Source of the DNA: Dokdonella sp.
GTDB lineage: Bacteria > Pseudomonadota > Gammaproteobacteria > Xanthomonadales > Rhodanobacteraceae
Direction of reading: 5' to 3'
Assembly (NCBI RefSeq): GCF_019634845.1
Contig: NZ_JAHCAQ010000016.1
Coordinates: 30,855 to 94,854, forward strand
DNA length: 64,000 bases
How positions within the stretch are numbered: the first letter of the stretch is position 1; each line of letters begins with the position of its first letter. Under the pieces are notes generated by a model. It was not told the DNA's origin and searched no databases. It was given only the letters and a program-made list of their open reading frames with translations. The position numbers were made by a program, and so were the translations under genes. Below are positions 44,556-53,861 of the stretch, in pieces.

Positions 44556-45110
44556 TCAGTGGGCTGGAGGAGGCGCAGCGGGCGCGGGCAGCGCGGGCGG
44601 CACGGATTGCTTGAGCAGATTTTCCACCGGTTCGAGGTAAGACGCGACCTCGGCCGGCAAGCGTGCGGCGAGCCAGTCGGCGCCGACCTGGAACGTCGGC
44701 AGCAGACGCGACTCCTGCCACCATGGATCGCGCCGGAACAGCGCGCCGAGCACGAACACGACGAGCACCACGAGCGCGAGGCCGCGCACGAGGCCGAACA
44801 CCATGCCAAGCAGGCGGTCGCTGCCGCTGAGGCCGCTGCCGGCGACGAGCTTGCGCATGACGAAGGCGAGGATCGCGCCCGCCACCAGCACGGCGATGAA
44901 GCACAGCACATAGGCCAGCATGATGCGGGCCGACGGCGTCGGGATCGTCGCCTCCAGACGCAGCGCGAGCTGCGGACCGAACAACCACGCGACCCAGAAT
45001 GCGCAGAACCAGATCGCCAGCGCCAGCACCTCGGCGATGAAGCCGCGCCACAGGCCCATCAACATCGACAGGGCGAGCACGGCGACGATCGCGTAGTCGG
45101 CCCAGTTCAT
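44556..45110 (-). CDS. cvpA: CvpA family membrane protein
   Basis: A 184-residue protein with four membrane helices in the first 125 residues ([19 protein letters not shown] start) and a soluble Pro/Ala-rich tail. [22 protein letters not shown] is typical of CvpA, needed for colicin V production and envelope stress in E. coli. The start was chosen at the family N-terminus. It is paired with purF. Confidence 0.92.
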   Translation of the reverse strand: MNWADYAIVAVLALSMLMGLWRGFIAEVLALAIWFCAFWVAWLFGPQLALRLEATIPTPSARIMLAYVLCFIAVLVAGAILAFVMRKLVAGSGLSGSDRLLGMVFGLVRGLALVVLVVFVLGALFRRDPWWQESRLLPTFQVGADWLAARLPAEVASYLEPVENLLKQSVPPALPAPAAPPPAH

Positions 45111-45231
45111 GACGGCGCCGTGATCGGCGCTGGGCGGTTCGTGATGGGCGAAACAACGCACACGTGACACCACCCCTGCCTGTCCGAATCGCCCATCACG
45201 AATCACCGGTCACGAATCACCCATCACCGCT

Positions 45232-46167
45232 TCATTGGGTGACGATCATGCCATCGACCTTGAGCCGGTCCTTGATGCCCGTGCGCAACTTCTCTGCCGC
45301 CGCACGGTCGACCTCGGGACCGGCGCGCACGCGCCACAAGGTGGCGCCATCGGCGTTGACCTTGTCGACGAAGGCGGCGAAGCCGGCGCCGCGCACGCGA
45401 TCGCGCAGCTTGTTGGCCTCGTCGGCGGCCTTGAACGCGCCCAACTGCACGGCGAATCCACCGGCGCGATTGGCCGCCAGGCTGGCCGGGGCATCGGCCT
45501 TGGCGTCGTCGGCATTCTCGACCACGCTGCCGGGCACGCTCGGCTTGAGCTGCTTGATGCGCAGACGCGCCGCCTCGGCCGCCGCGCGATCGGCGAACGG
45601 ACCGACCCGCACGCGCTCGGCGCTCTTGCCCTGATAGTCGGTGGCCTCGGCATAGGCGGCAAAGCCATCCTTCTTGAGCGCGGCGACGAGGTCGGCCGCG
45701 TTCTTGCTGGAACTGTAGACGCCCAGATGCACGAGATAACGCGCATGGGCCGCCGTGCCCGCACGGGGCGCGGCCGCCGACTCGCCCGGCTTGCCGGCAG
45801 GCGCCGCGACCGGCGCGGGGGCGGTCGGCGCGGCCAGCGTGGGCTTGGTGGCAGCCGGTGCCGTTGCCGGCGGCGCCGTGCTGGCCGGTGTCGCATCCGC
45901 TGGCGCGGGCGCGCTCGCGGTATCGACCGTGGTGATCCGATCGGGGCTGGCCGCTGCCGGACTGGCCGCTGCCGGCCGTGGCGGCGCCACGTCGAGTTCG
46001 CGGGTCTGGAACTCGCGATCGGGAGCCGGCGGAATCGCCAGCGGCGTGGTCTCGAGCGAAGTCGGCTGGCGCGGCCCAGAGCCCGAGATGAACATCGGCA
46101 CGAAAATCACCGCGAGCGCGATCAGCACGGCGGCGCCGAGCAGGCGCTGTTTGAGCGAGAGGTCCAT
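45232..46167 (-). CDS. SPOR-domain protein, DedD-like, with two SPOR repeats
   Basis: A 311-residue inner-membrane protein. One helix (about 9-29) is followed by a Pro/Ala/Thr linker (about 35-135) and two SPOR domains: YLVHLGVYSSSKNAADL (about 142-215) and FAVQLGAFKAADEANKL (about 233-308). DedD normally has one SPOR. SPOR domains bind denuded septal peptidoglycan, so it is probably a cell-division protein. It lies between folC and cvpA, the standard folC-dedD-cvpA-purF order. Confidence 0.9.
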   Translation of the reverse strand: MDLSLKQRLLGAAVLIALAVIFVPMFISGSGPRQPTSLETTPLAIPPAPDREFQTRELDVAPPRPAAASPAAASPDRITTVDTASAPAPADATPASTAPPATAPAATKPTLAAPTAPAPVAAPAGKPGESAAAPRAGTAAHARYLVHLGVYSSSKNAADLVAALKKDGFAAYAEATDYQGKSAERVRVGPFADRAAAEAARLRIKQLKPSVPGSVVENADDAKADAPASLAANRAGGFAVQLGAFKAADEANKLRDRVRGAGFAAFVDKVNADGATLWRVRAGPEVDRAAAEKLRTGIKDRLKVDGMIVTQ

Positions 46168-46258
46168 GGGCGGTCCACGGTGCGGGAAACCGCTCGAATT
46201 ATACGGGAGCCGACCGCGCCGCCGATGTGCCGGTGCTGAACGCGGTGCCGGACCTCGA

Positions 46259-47533
46259 TCAAGTCTCGTCGCGCGCCGCGAGTGCGGCGCCGGCCACGAA
46301 GAACGAACCAAACGCGATGATGCGATCAGCGGGCACGGCCTGCGCCCGCGCCTGCGCCAGCGCGGCGGCCACACTCGCGCTCGCCGCGGCGACGCGCGCG
46401 GGCGGCAACGCGGCCATGCGCGCGACCAGTGCAGCCGCACTCAAGCCACGTGACGAGACCGCATCGAGCGCCGCCGGGAACCAGCGATCGACGCAATCGG
46501 CCAGGGCCGCGACGACGCCTGCCACGTCCTTGTCGGCCAGCGCGCCAAACACCGCCAGCGTACGGCCGCGCGCAGGTTCGTCGCGCAGCCATTGCGCCAG
46601 CGCGCGCGCTGCCTGCGGATTGTGGGCGACATCGATCACGAGCTCGGGCTCGCGCGCGATGCGCTGCAGGCGCGCTGCCGCCTGCGCGTGCACGACGCCG
46701 CGCGCGATCGCGTCCGCGTCCCAGCCGCAGCGTGGCCGCAAGGCGTGCAGCGCGGCGATCGCCGCCGCCGCATTGGCCAACTGCACCGGCGCCGCCAACG
46801 CCGGCCGCGGCAATTCGAGTCGCGTGTCGCCGCAGCGCCAGTCCCAGCGTGCGCCAACGTGACCCTGCCAGTGGTAGTCGCGCCCCGCCAGCATGAGCCG
46901 CGCGCCGAGTGCGCGCGCGGCATCGAGCAGGCCAGCCGGCGCCTGCGCATCACCGACGATGGCGGGCCGGCCACGGCGGAAGATGCCGGCCTTCTCGCCG
47001 CCGATGCTGTCGCGGTCGTGGCCAAGCCAGTCCTGATGGTCGAGATCGACCGTGGTCACGATCGCGGCGTCCGCATCGATGATGTTGACCGCATCGAGCC
47101 GCCCGCCGAGCCCGACTTCGAGCACGGCCAGATCGAGCCCGGCCTGCGCGAACTGCCACAGGGCCGCCAGCGTGCCGAACTCGAAATAGGTCAGCGCGAT
47201 GTCACCGCGCACGGCCTCGATGCGCTCGAAGGCATCGATCCAGCCCGCATCGGGCAAGTCGCTGCCGGCCACGCGGGCGCGCTCGTTGTAGCGCACGAGG
47301 TGCGGCGAGGTGTAGGCGCCCACGCGTTGCCCTGCCGCAGCCGCGATCGCCTCGACGAACGCCACCGTCGAGCCCTTGCCATTGGTCCCCCCCACCGTGA
47401 TGACGGTAGCCGCCGGTGGCGGCGCACCGAGCCGGCGCCAGACCTCGCGCACGCGCTCGAGCCCGAGCGCGATCGCATCGGGGTGCGTGCGCTGCTGGTA
47501 ATCGAGCCAGGCTTGCAGGTTGCGTTTGGACAT
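46259..47533 (-). CDS. folC: Bifunctional dihydrofolate/folylpolyglutamate synthase
   Basis: A 424-residue Mur-ligase-fold enzyme. TVGGTNGKGSTVAF is the P-loop, SPHLVRYNER and LTYFEFGTLAA are family segments, and EVGLGGRLDAVN binds Mg-ATP. It adds glutamate to dihydropteroate and tetrahydrofolates. The start MSKRNLQAWLDY fits. accD, which commonly precedes folC, is not here; a rhomboid gene precedes it instead. Confidence 0.95.
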   Translation of the reverse strand: MSKRNLQAWLDYQQRTHPDAIALGLERVREVWRRLGAPPPAATVITVGGTNGKGSTVAFVEAIAAAAGQRVGAYTSPHLVRYNERARVAGSDLPDAGWIDAFERIEAVRGDIALTYFEFGTLAALWQFAQAGLDLAVLEVGLGGRLDAVNIIDADAAIVTTVDLDHQDWLGHDRDSIGGEKAGIFRRGRPAIVGDAQAPAGLLDAARALGARLMLAGRDYHWQGHVGARWDWRCGDTRLELPRPALAAPVQLANAAAAIAALHALRPRCGWDADAIARGVVHAQAAARLQRIAREPELVIDVAHNPQAARALAQWLRDEPARGRTLAVFGALADKDVAGVVAALADCVDRWFPAALDAVSSRGLSAAALVARMAALPPARVAAASASVAAALAQARAQAVPADRIIAFGSFFVAGAALAARDET

Positions 47534-47595
47534 GGGCAGATACCGTCGGGCGTTCGGGCCGGAGCCAGCGTGGCGCGATGGATGGACGCAACCGC

Positions 47596-47617
47596 CGCTA
47601 CCGCCAGCGCGGTAGCG
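47596..47617. terminator. Hairpin between rhomboid and folC genes
   Basis: CGCTACCGC and GCGGTAGCG around a 4-base loop. It has no T-run. It may terminate the rhomboid transcript or stabilise RNA; the rest of this 259-base gap shows nothing else. Confidence 0.35.
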
Positions 47618-47792
47618 CCGCCGGGCCGCGCAAATCCAGGTGCCGGCGGCGCTCGCTGCTGGCAATCGCCGCAGAGCGCGCCGGAGCCGGATCTGCAGCG
47701 ACCGCACGATCCCGCGGTGGCGACGCGCATTCAGGGTACCGCGGGCGGCGCTCGGCTGGCCGACTGCGACAGCCGCGAGCGCGCGTCCTGCC

Positions 47793-48437
47793 TCACAACA
47801 TGAGGCGTCGCCGCGGCTTCCACGGCAACCGGCCACGCCAGTACTGCAGCAGAAGATAGCCGAAGGCCAGGCCGCCCAGATGCGCGAAGTGGGCGACGCC
47901 GGCCTGGGTGCCGGTGACGCCGAGCACGAGTTCGAGGATGCCGTACAACACCACGAACAGCCGCGCCGGAATCGGAATCGCGAAATACAGCAGGATCCGT
48001 GCGCGCGGGAACATGAGGCCGTAGGCCAGCAACAGGCCGAATACGCCGCCCGAAGCGCCCACGGTCGGAAAGTAGCCGTTGGGGAAGAAATGCATGACCG
48101 CGAGCTGGGTCAGCGCCGCGCCAACCACGCAGGTGAAGTAGTAGACCGCGAACGGTTTGCCGCCAAGCACATCCTCGACCGGTCCGCCGAACATCCACAG
48201 CGCCAGCATGTTGAACAGGATGTGCTGCATGCCGCCATGCAGGAAGGCATAGGTGACGAGCTGCCACGGCTCGAAGCCGATCACGTCGCTGTAGGGCGAG
48301 GGGCCGAGCGGCCACAGTGCGAACGGCACGGTCAGCGGATATGGCGGCTGGCTGTCATGCAGCGCCATCTGCAGCAGGAACACGAGGATGTTGGCGATCA
48401 GGAGCGCGCGGGTGACGGGCGGCGTGCGGTCGGGCAT
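47793..48437 (-). CDS. Rhomboid family intramembrane serine protease
   Basis: A 214-residue six-helix protein. The catalytic serine is in GASGGVFGLL and the catalytic histidine in AHFAHLGGLAFG. HGGMQHILFNMLALW matches the HxxxN oxyanion-region motif before helix 2. It cleaves within membrane helices of unknown substrates. The start ATG follows a short basic stretch. It lies 259 bases above folC, with a 9-bp hairpin (47596-47617) between. Confidence 0.92.
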   Translation of the reverse strand: MPDRTPPVTRALLIANILVFLLQMALHDSQPPYPLTVPFALWPLGPSPYSDVIGFEPWQLVTYAFLHGGMQHILFNMLALWMFGGPVEDVLGGKPFAVYYFTCVVGAALTQLAVMHFFPNGYFPTVGASGGVFGLLLAYGLMFPRARILLYFAIPIPARLFVVLYGILELVLGVTGTQAGVAHFAHLGGLAFGYLLLQYWRGRLPWKPRRRLML

Positions 48438-48701
48438 GCGTCGGGGCCGGCTACGGAAGGCCCGCATTGTGACCCGTCCGCGCGCATCGACGCAAAGGCT
48501 GCCGGCCCTCGCCGCAATGGTTGCAGGTCGGTTCGCTTCACCGTCACGCGGTGCGCGCGCCGTGCGGGGGCGAGCCAGGCGGCGGCTGACCGCTCACGGA
48601 TCGGCGCCTCGGTTTCGCGCCGCCCCCCTGCACTGGCGTGCGGGCCGACCGCAACGAGGCCGCGACCGCGGCCCCGCTGCTGCCAGCGACATCGCTGCAA
48701 G

Positions 48702-49772
48702 TCAGTTGCGCGCCGGATTGTTCTCGACGAAGTACTCGTGGTTGTCGGCGTTCTTGACCGCCGTGGCCGGCTTGCTGGTGGCGAGGTTGTGCGCGTTGGT
48801 CTGGCCATAGCCATGGTCGCCCGTCGCTGCGACCACGTTGAAGTGGCTGGTCTCGTGCACGAGCGTGCCCGCGCGCGAGTCGGTGCCGGTGTTGGGTGCC
48901 GACCAGAACGCGCCGCACAGGTAGACGCGATAGGGCTGGGTCGGGTAGACGTAGGCGTAGGTGCCGCTGTCGGTGCAGCTGCAGTCGAAGGTGTAGGGTT
49001 GGCCCGACAGCGCGCTCTTGATGTTGGTGAAGTGCGACTTCACGGTCGAGTAACGGCTGCTGGTGTAGCTGCCGAACCACCACGTGTAGCGCGAGCCGGT
49101 GTTGCCGGCATCGAGGTAGCTCTTGGCGTTGGTGGCATAGCTGACGGCGGAATTGCGCGCAGTGGCGAGCTGGCTCTTGCGCGTATTGCTGCAGCCGACA
49201 AAGCTGTTGGTGGCGGCCAGCAGGCCGGGCGTCGCGCCGACCGTCTTGGCCGCATCGAGCGAGTCGAGTGCAGCGGGCGCGCCGTCGACCCACAGCAGCG
49301 CGCTGTCGCTGTCGAGCGCAACCGTGGCGGCGACACCCGCCTTGGCGGCCTGGCCGGCTTCGAGCAGGACGCTGTCGGCGTCGCGCTCGTAGCGCACCGC
49401 ATACTGGCCGCCCATCGACATGTCGTAGTACGCGCTCAGGTCGACATCGGCGCTCAACGACTCGCCCGGTGCCAATTCGATGTAGTCCTTGGCGGTCGGT
49501 GCGGTGCGCTTGTACAGCGGGCCGGTGTAGGTGACTTCCATGCCGTCACGCTCGACCTTGAACAGGTTGTTGGTCACGCCGTCGAGCGGCGTCTGCCAAC
49601 GCAACACATGCAGCGTGGTGGCGGCGTCGTTGCGCAGCGTGAACACGACATTGCCGCTGCCGAACGCGGCCGCCTGGCTCGCCGCCTCCAGTCGCACCGA
49701 AACACCACCGGGCGCGGCCATGGCCACGCCCGCGCACGTCAACAACAGCGAACCCAGAAGGATCCTGCGCAT
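48702..49772 (-). CDS. Exported M35-type (aspzincin) metalloendopeptidase
   Basis: A 356-residue protein with a signal peptide (MRRILLGSLLLTCAGVAMA). The N-terminal beta domain (about 25-150) is followed by a catalytic domain with LVHETSHF (HExxH) and TGDHGYGQ, the GTxDxxYG-like aspzincin motif supplying the Asp zinc ligand. It resembles peptidyl-Lys metalloendopeptidases. Cys pairs in VGCSNT, FDCSCTD and YLCGAF suggest disulfides. A GAGGGGAG ribosome site precedes the start. It lies 134 bases after the cupredoxin-like gene on the same strand. Confidence 0.88.
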   Translation of the reverse strand: MRRILLGSLLLTCAGVAMAAPGGVSVRLEAASQAAAFGSGNVVFTLRNDAATTLHVLRWQTPLDGVTNNLFKVERDGMEVTYTGPLYKRTAPTAKDYIELAPGESLSADVDLSAYYDMSMGGQYAVRYERDADSVLLEAGQAAKAGVAATVALDSDSALLWVDGAPAALDSLDAAKTVGATPGLLAATNSFVGCSNTRKSQLATARNSAVSYATNAKSYLDAGNTGSRYTWWFGSYTSSRYSTVKSHFTNIKSALSGQPYTFDCSCTDSGTYAYVYPTQPYRVYLCGAFWSAPNTGTDSRAGTLVHETSHFNVVAATGDHGYGQTNAHNLATSKPATAVKNADNHEYFVENNPARN

Positions 49773-49906
49773 GATGATCGACTCCCCTCTCGTGATGGAT
49801 TGGGCCATCGCTGGCGCGACGGCGGGACGGTCTCCCCAGACCGAGCGCGGAGCATAGGGGCGCGCCGTGGAGCGGTAACGCGGCGGTGCAGCAGGCGCGA
49901 GCGTGC

Positions 49907-50305
49907 TCACGGCGCGCCATCGAAGCCGTCGACGAGGATGCGGTCGATCACCGTGATTTCACCGCGCATGCCGCTGCTCGTGCTGCCATGTGCATCGCAG
50001 TAATAGCCGAGCGTGCCAAGCCGATCGAACCGACGCGACACTTGCCACGGCTGCGCACTGGGCGCGGTGTGCAGGTTGCAGTCGAGGCCGCAGACGAAGC
50101 TGTTGTCGTCGGCATGAACGTTGTGCAGGCCACCGCCGTTGACGAAGCGCACGGTGTCATGCTGATGGATCACGAGGCTGGCTGGGGTGAAGGTCATGTC
50201 GGGGTTGGCGGTGACGACGTGCACGGCCGCCGCGACCGGAGCGGCCAGCACCAGGCCGCAGGCGAGCGATGCCAGCCGGCCACCGCACGGACTGAAAGCC
50301 GACAT
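49907..50305 (-). CDS. Exported cupredoxin-like (plastocyanin-type) protein
   Basis: A 132-residue protein with a signal peptide (1-27). A single blue-copper domain has candidate ligands His61 or His64 (HNVHADD), Cys103 and His106 (GYYCDAHG), and Met113 (GMRG). An extra Cys72-Cys76 pair may form a disulfide. The C-terminus ends ILVDGFDGAP, a short tail recalled from exported proteins of this order. It starts 3 bases after the DUF1501 stop and so is the last gene of the DUF1800-DUF1501 operon; it may carry electrons or copper for it (inference). Confidence 0.82.
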   Translation of the reverse strand: MSAFSPCGGRLASLACGLVLAAPVAAAVHVVTANPDMTFTPASLVIHQHDTVRFVNGGGLHNVHADDNSFVCGLDCNLHTAPSAQPWQVSRRFDRLGTLGYYCDAHGSTSSGMRGEITVIDRILVDGFDGAP

Positions 50306-50308
50306 GAC

Positions 50309-51838
50309 TCAGCCGAGGAAGCGCAGGTTGGCGGCCGGGAAGCGGCCGAGGTTGGGCAACAGGTCGGCAATGCCGCCCGCGCTCACGCCAAACCACGCAG
50401 CCAGCGTCGCCACGTACGGGTCGACCGCGAGCGTCGGGATGATCTGGCCGTAGCCGGTGTCATCGGGATTGCTGGTGGCCGGATGATCGTCGTCGTACTG
50501 CGCCAGCGATGGCATCGTGCCGTAGAACCGGCCGCCGCGCACCGCGCCGCCGACCACGAAATGATGCCCGCCCCAGCCATGATCGGTGCCGCTGCCGTTG
50601 ACCGTGAGCGAACGACCGAAATCCGACGTGGTGAAGGTCGTCACCGCATTCTCGACGCCGATTTCCACCGTGGCGGCATGGAAGGCCGCCAGAGCCTGCG
50701 ACAGTTCCCGCAGGTTGGCGGCCTGGTCGATCAGTTGGTCGCCGTGCGTGTCATAACCGCCAACCGAGACGAAGAACACCTGCCGACTCATGCCGAGCGA
50801 GGCACGCACCTTGAGCAGCAGCGCGACGGCAGCCAACTGGTTGCCGAGATCGGTGTCGGGAAAACGCGTGGTCAGGCGCACGCCGGTCATCGCCGCGTTG
50901 AGCAGGGCCGCATTGGCAATCGCGCGGCTGGTGGTGTCGGCGTAGGCGCGCTCGAGCACGTTGGCCTGGCCGCCACTGGCACGCAGCGCATCGTAGGCGG
51001 CGGTGCGCGCCGGGTCGGTCGGAACCATCGACGAATCGGGGCCGTCGCCGCGGAAACTCATGCCGGGCACGCTGAAAAAGTCGACCGGATTGCCGTCGCC
51101 GTCGACTCCGGCCGCCTGCGCCGCGGCCTGCCACGAATCGAGCGCGTACTGATTGACGACGCCGGCACGCTGGAAGCGATTGATGCCGCCCAGCGTGATG
51201 CTCATCGGCAACTCGCCGCTGTTCCCGCTGTAGAGCATGTCGGCGACACGTCCGCCCCAGCCATCGGCATTGGTGTCGTCGGGCCGTGAGGTCATCCACT
51301 GGTTGGTCTGGTCGTCGTGCGAATACAGCTGTGGCGGTTTGGCCACGCTGTCGTTCTGGTACTGCGCCTGCGTGATCGGATGCAGCAGAGTGCCGACGTT
51401 GGCGACGATGGCGGCCTTGCCACCGTTGAACAGGCCGCGCAGACCGGCATTGCCGCCGGTGATGCTGCCGAGGGACGGATGCATGCCATAGGTCGCACCA
51501 TCGCTCGGTGGACCGCCTGGCAAACCGCCGCCGAGGGGCAGCGGCGTGAGCTGGTTCGCGTTGAGGCTGGCCTGGCTCAGCGCCAGGCCCTGCCGGGTGG
51601 CGGCATAGGTGGCGTAATGCGCCGCATCGCAAGGCGCAATCGTGTTGAAGGCGTCGTTGCCACCGCCCAGGTGCACGCACACGAGCGCCTTGTAGTCGTT
51701 GAACGCGGGACTGCGCGTGGCGGCCGCCGCAGCGGCGATCAGGCGCAGGTTGCCGAGCGCGGAAAACGCGCTGACCCCACCGAGAGCCGCACCGATGCTG
51801 CGGCACAGGAACTGGCGTCGATTCACATGCATGGTCAT
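50309..51838 (-). CDS. DUF1501 protein, Tat-exported
   Basis: A 509-residue DUF1501 protein with a twin-arginine signal (NRRQFLCRS near residue 6, then a hydrophobic stretch). The body has VCVHLGGGNDAFNT and later YDTHGDQ and DFGRSLTVNGSGTDHGWGGHH, the conserved alkaline-phosphatase-fold-like DUF1501 segments with Asp/His residues suggestive of a metal site. Its reaction is unknown. It is 31 bases downstream of the DUF1800 gene, the usual pair, and 3 bases above the cupredoxin-like gene. Confidence 0.9.
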   Translation of the reverse strand: MTMHVNRRQFLCRSIGAALGGVSAFSALGNLRLIAAAAAATRSPAFNDYKALVCVHLGGGNDAFNTIAPCDAAHYATYAATRQGLALSQASLNANQLTPLPLGGGLPGGPPSDGATYGMHPSLGSITGGNAGLRGLFNGGKAAIVANVGTLLHPITQAQYQNDSVAKPPQLYSHDDQTNQWMTSRPDDTNADGWGGRVADMLYSGNSGELPMSITLGGINRFQRAGVVNQYALDSWQAAAQAAGVDGDGNPVDFFSVPGMSFRGDGPDSSMVPTDPARTAAYDALRASGGQANVLERAYADTTSRAIANAALLNAAMTGVRLTTRFPDTDLGNQLAAVALLLKVRASLGMSRQVFFVSVGGYDTHGDQLIDQAANLRELSQALAAFHAATVEIGVENAVTTFTTSDFGRSLTVNGSGTDHGWGGHHFVVGGAVRGGRFYGTMPSLAQYDDDHPATSNPDDTGYGQIIPTLAVDPYVATLAAWFGVSAGGIADLLPNLGRFPAANLRFLG

Positions 51839-51869
51839 TGCTCCCGCGCCAGCGTGGCGCTCGGCGATT

Positions 51870-53747
51870 TCATTTCTGGATCGAGTATTCGGGCGAGGTG
51901 AGGATCAGGTACAGCGCTTCCTGCAACCGGGCGCGACCGAGATGGTTGTATTGGGCCGCCTGCATCTGGTTGAGCCGCGTGACCAGCACGTTGCGCATGA
52001 ACGGCGACATCTGCCCGGCCATCAGCAGCCCGTTGTAGCGGTCGATGAGCGCGCCCGGATCGCTGGCCGCGAGCGCGGCATCGCTGGTCTCATCGAGCAG
52101 CAACATGGCGGATTGATCGGCACCCCAGCAGTCGGTGCTGCCGACGTACATGCAGAAAACTTCCCAGAACAGCTTGTTGGCGAGCGCCGTCGAGGTGGTG
52201 TCGGTGAGGATCTGGAACTCGGGCCCGACCAGTTGCGCATCGCGCATTTCGCCCGACGGGGCGAAATCGGGCTTGAAGAAATTGAACACGGTCGGTGCGT
52301 ACAGCGGCGCCTGACCGATCTGGTCGGCCAGCGGCGGCCAGGTGCCGAGATTGCCGACGCGCCCGCTCCAGATCGGGTCGCCGGTCGGCGTGCGCGCATG
52401 CAGTGCGCGCCACATCTGGGTGAGCTTGAGCAGCGGCTCGCGCAACTTGCCGTAGCTGGCGTAGCGTTGCCAGTGTCCCAGGCGCGCCTCCGGATCGAGC
52501 AGGATCGCGCGCAGCACGGCGCGCAGGTTGCCGCGCACATGGGCCGCACTGCCGTCGTCGTTGAACGCTTGCGCCACACGCTGCACATAGGCCGGCGACG
52601 GATTGCTCGTGACCAGGCGCTGGATGAGCTGCTTGCCGATGAAAGGTCCGACATTGGGATGGTGGAAGATGTTGTCGAGCGTCTGACTCAGCTCGGCCTG
52701 GGCACTGGCCGGCTGCAGGACCCCATTGGGCAGCGCCACGCCCGGATAGACGAGGAGCTGCTTGGTCGAGGTGTTGTCGTGCCAGTATTCGACCGGCTGC
52801 ATCGGCAGCCGCCACTGCGGGTCGTAGGATTCGCTCGGACCACAGTAGAAGTACTGGTCGTGGTTGTCGGGGTTGTCGCAGCACAGCGGAACGCCGTCCT
52901 GGTATTGGAGGCTGCAGCCGGCACCGTTGAAGTTCCATCCGGTGAACACGGCGGCAAAGCCGCGGATCGTGGCTTGGTCGTAGTTCGGGATCGGCTGTCC
53001 GCCAGCCAGCTTCGGCGTGCCGTCGAGGTTGAGCTGGACCAGGCCGATCGAGAACAGCTGGTTGATCTCCCGCGCATAATTCTCGTCGGGATGGATGTTG
53101 GCGGAGTCGTCGGCCTTCTGGTTCTGGATGTGGGTGAGGAACACGCCCATCGCCGGATGCTTGGTCACGTCCTCGAGCAGATCGCGGTAGTTGCCGAAGG
53201 CATCGTCGGCCAGCATGTCGTAGTAGCTCGTCAGCGCCCACGGCTGCCCGGCGAGGGTGCCATTGGTGTTGGCGACGACGAAGATCTCGCTCAGTGCAAA
53301 GGCGACACGCTGGCGCAACTGGTCGGTCGGCATGACCCCGCCGCGACTCGGATCGGGTGTGCCCAGCGCATTGATGGCCCAGCTTTCCAGCCGCGCATGT
53401 CCCCATTCGTCGACGACGTTGCAGTATTCGTCGCTCGGCGGACACACGATGGCATGCACCCAGTCGAGGTAGGGCGTCTGGTGCGAGGCCGGCGCCGTGA
53501 ACTGCTCGTTGAGCCAGCCCTGGTAGCCCACCAGGCGCAGATGCGCGATGTCAGCGTCGGTGGCACCGAACGTGGCCTGGGTCAGGAAGCGCACCGCGTC
53601 GGCGTCGTCGAGCGGCGCGGCGGCCAGCGCCTCGAAGCCACTGCGGTAGATCGAGTCGGGGAAGTGGCTCTGCGCGAGCGCCGGCGCAGCCAGAGCCGCG
53701 CCTGCTGCGGCCACGCTCGCCGCCAGCCATCCTGTCGTGGGCCGCAT
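51870..53747 (-). CDS. DUF1800 exported protein
   Basis: A 625-residue DUF1800 protein with a signal peptide (MRPTTGWLAASVAAAG to about 26). It has RFLTQATFGATDADI at the start of the domain, MLADDAFGNYRDLLEDVTKHPAMG, PDENYAREINQLFSIG and VGPFIGKQLIQRLVTSNPSP, all family hallmarks. A Cys-rich insert (about 290-330, LCCDN and FYCG) is a local elaboration. DUF1800 and DUF1501 genes are commonly adjacent; their joint function is unknown. The mature N-terminus has IYRSGFEAL, a relative of the IFxxGFE-type tag. Confidence 0.9.
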   Translation of the reverse strand: MRPTTGWLAASVAAAGAALAAPALAQSHFPDSIYRSGFEALAAAPLDDADAVRFLTQATFGATDADIAHLRLVGYQGWLNEQFTAPASHQTPYLDWVHAIVCPPSDEYCNVVDEWGHARLESWAINALGTPDPSRGGVMPTDQLRQRVAFALSEIFVVANTNGTLAGQPWALTSYYDMLADDAFGNYRDLLEDVTKHPAMGVFLTHIQNQKADDSANIHPDENYAREINQLFSIGLVQLNLDGTPKLAGGQPIPNYDQATIRGFAAVFTGWNFNGAGCSLQYQDGVPLCCDNPDNHDQYFYCGPSESYDPQWRLPMQPVEYWHDNTSTKQLLVYPGVALPNGVLQPASAQAELSQTLDNIFHHPNVGPFIGKQLIQRLVTSNPSPAYVQRVAQAFNDDGSAAHVRGNLRAVLRAILLDPEARLGHWQRYASYGKLREPLLKLTQMWRALHARTPTGDPIWSGRVGNLGTWPPLADQIGQAPLYAPTVFNFFKPDFAPSGEMRDAQLVGPEFQILTDTTSTALANKLFWEVFCMYVGSTDCWGADQSAMLLLDETSDAALAASDPGALIDRYNGLLMAGQMSPFMRNVLVTRLNQMQAAQYNHLGRARLQEALYLILTSPEYSIQK

Positions 53748-53861
53748 CGTCGTTCTCCGCCAGCTCGAAGGTCGGGCAATCCTGCTCCGGATCGGTGCGA
53801 CGCGCCCGGACGCAGCGCACAAAAGCGCGCTGGCCGATGATTGCTTCCTGTGACGGACTCC

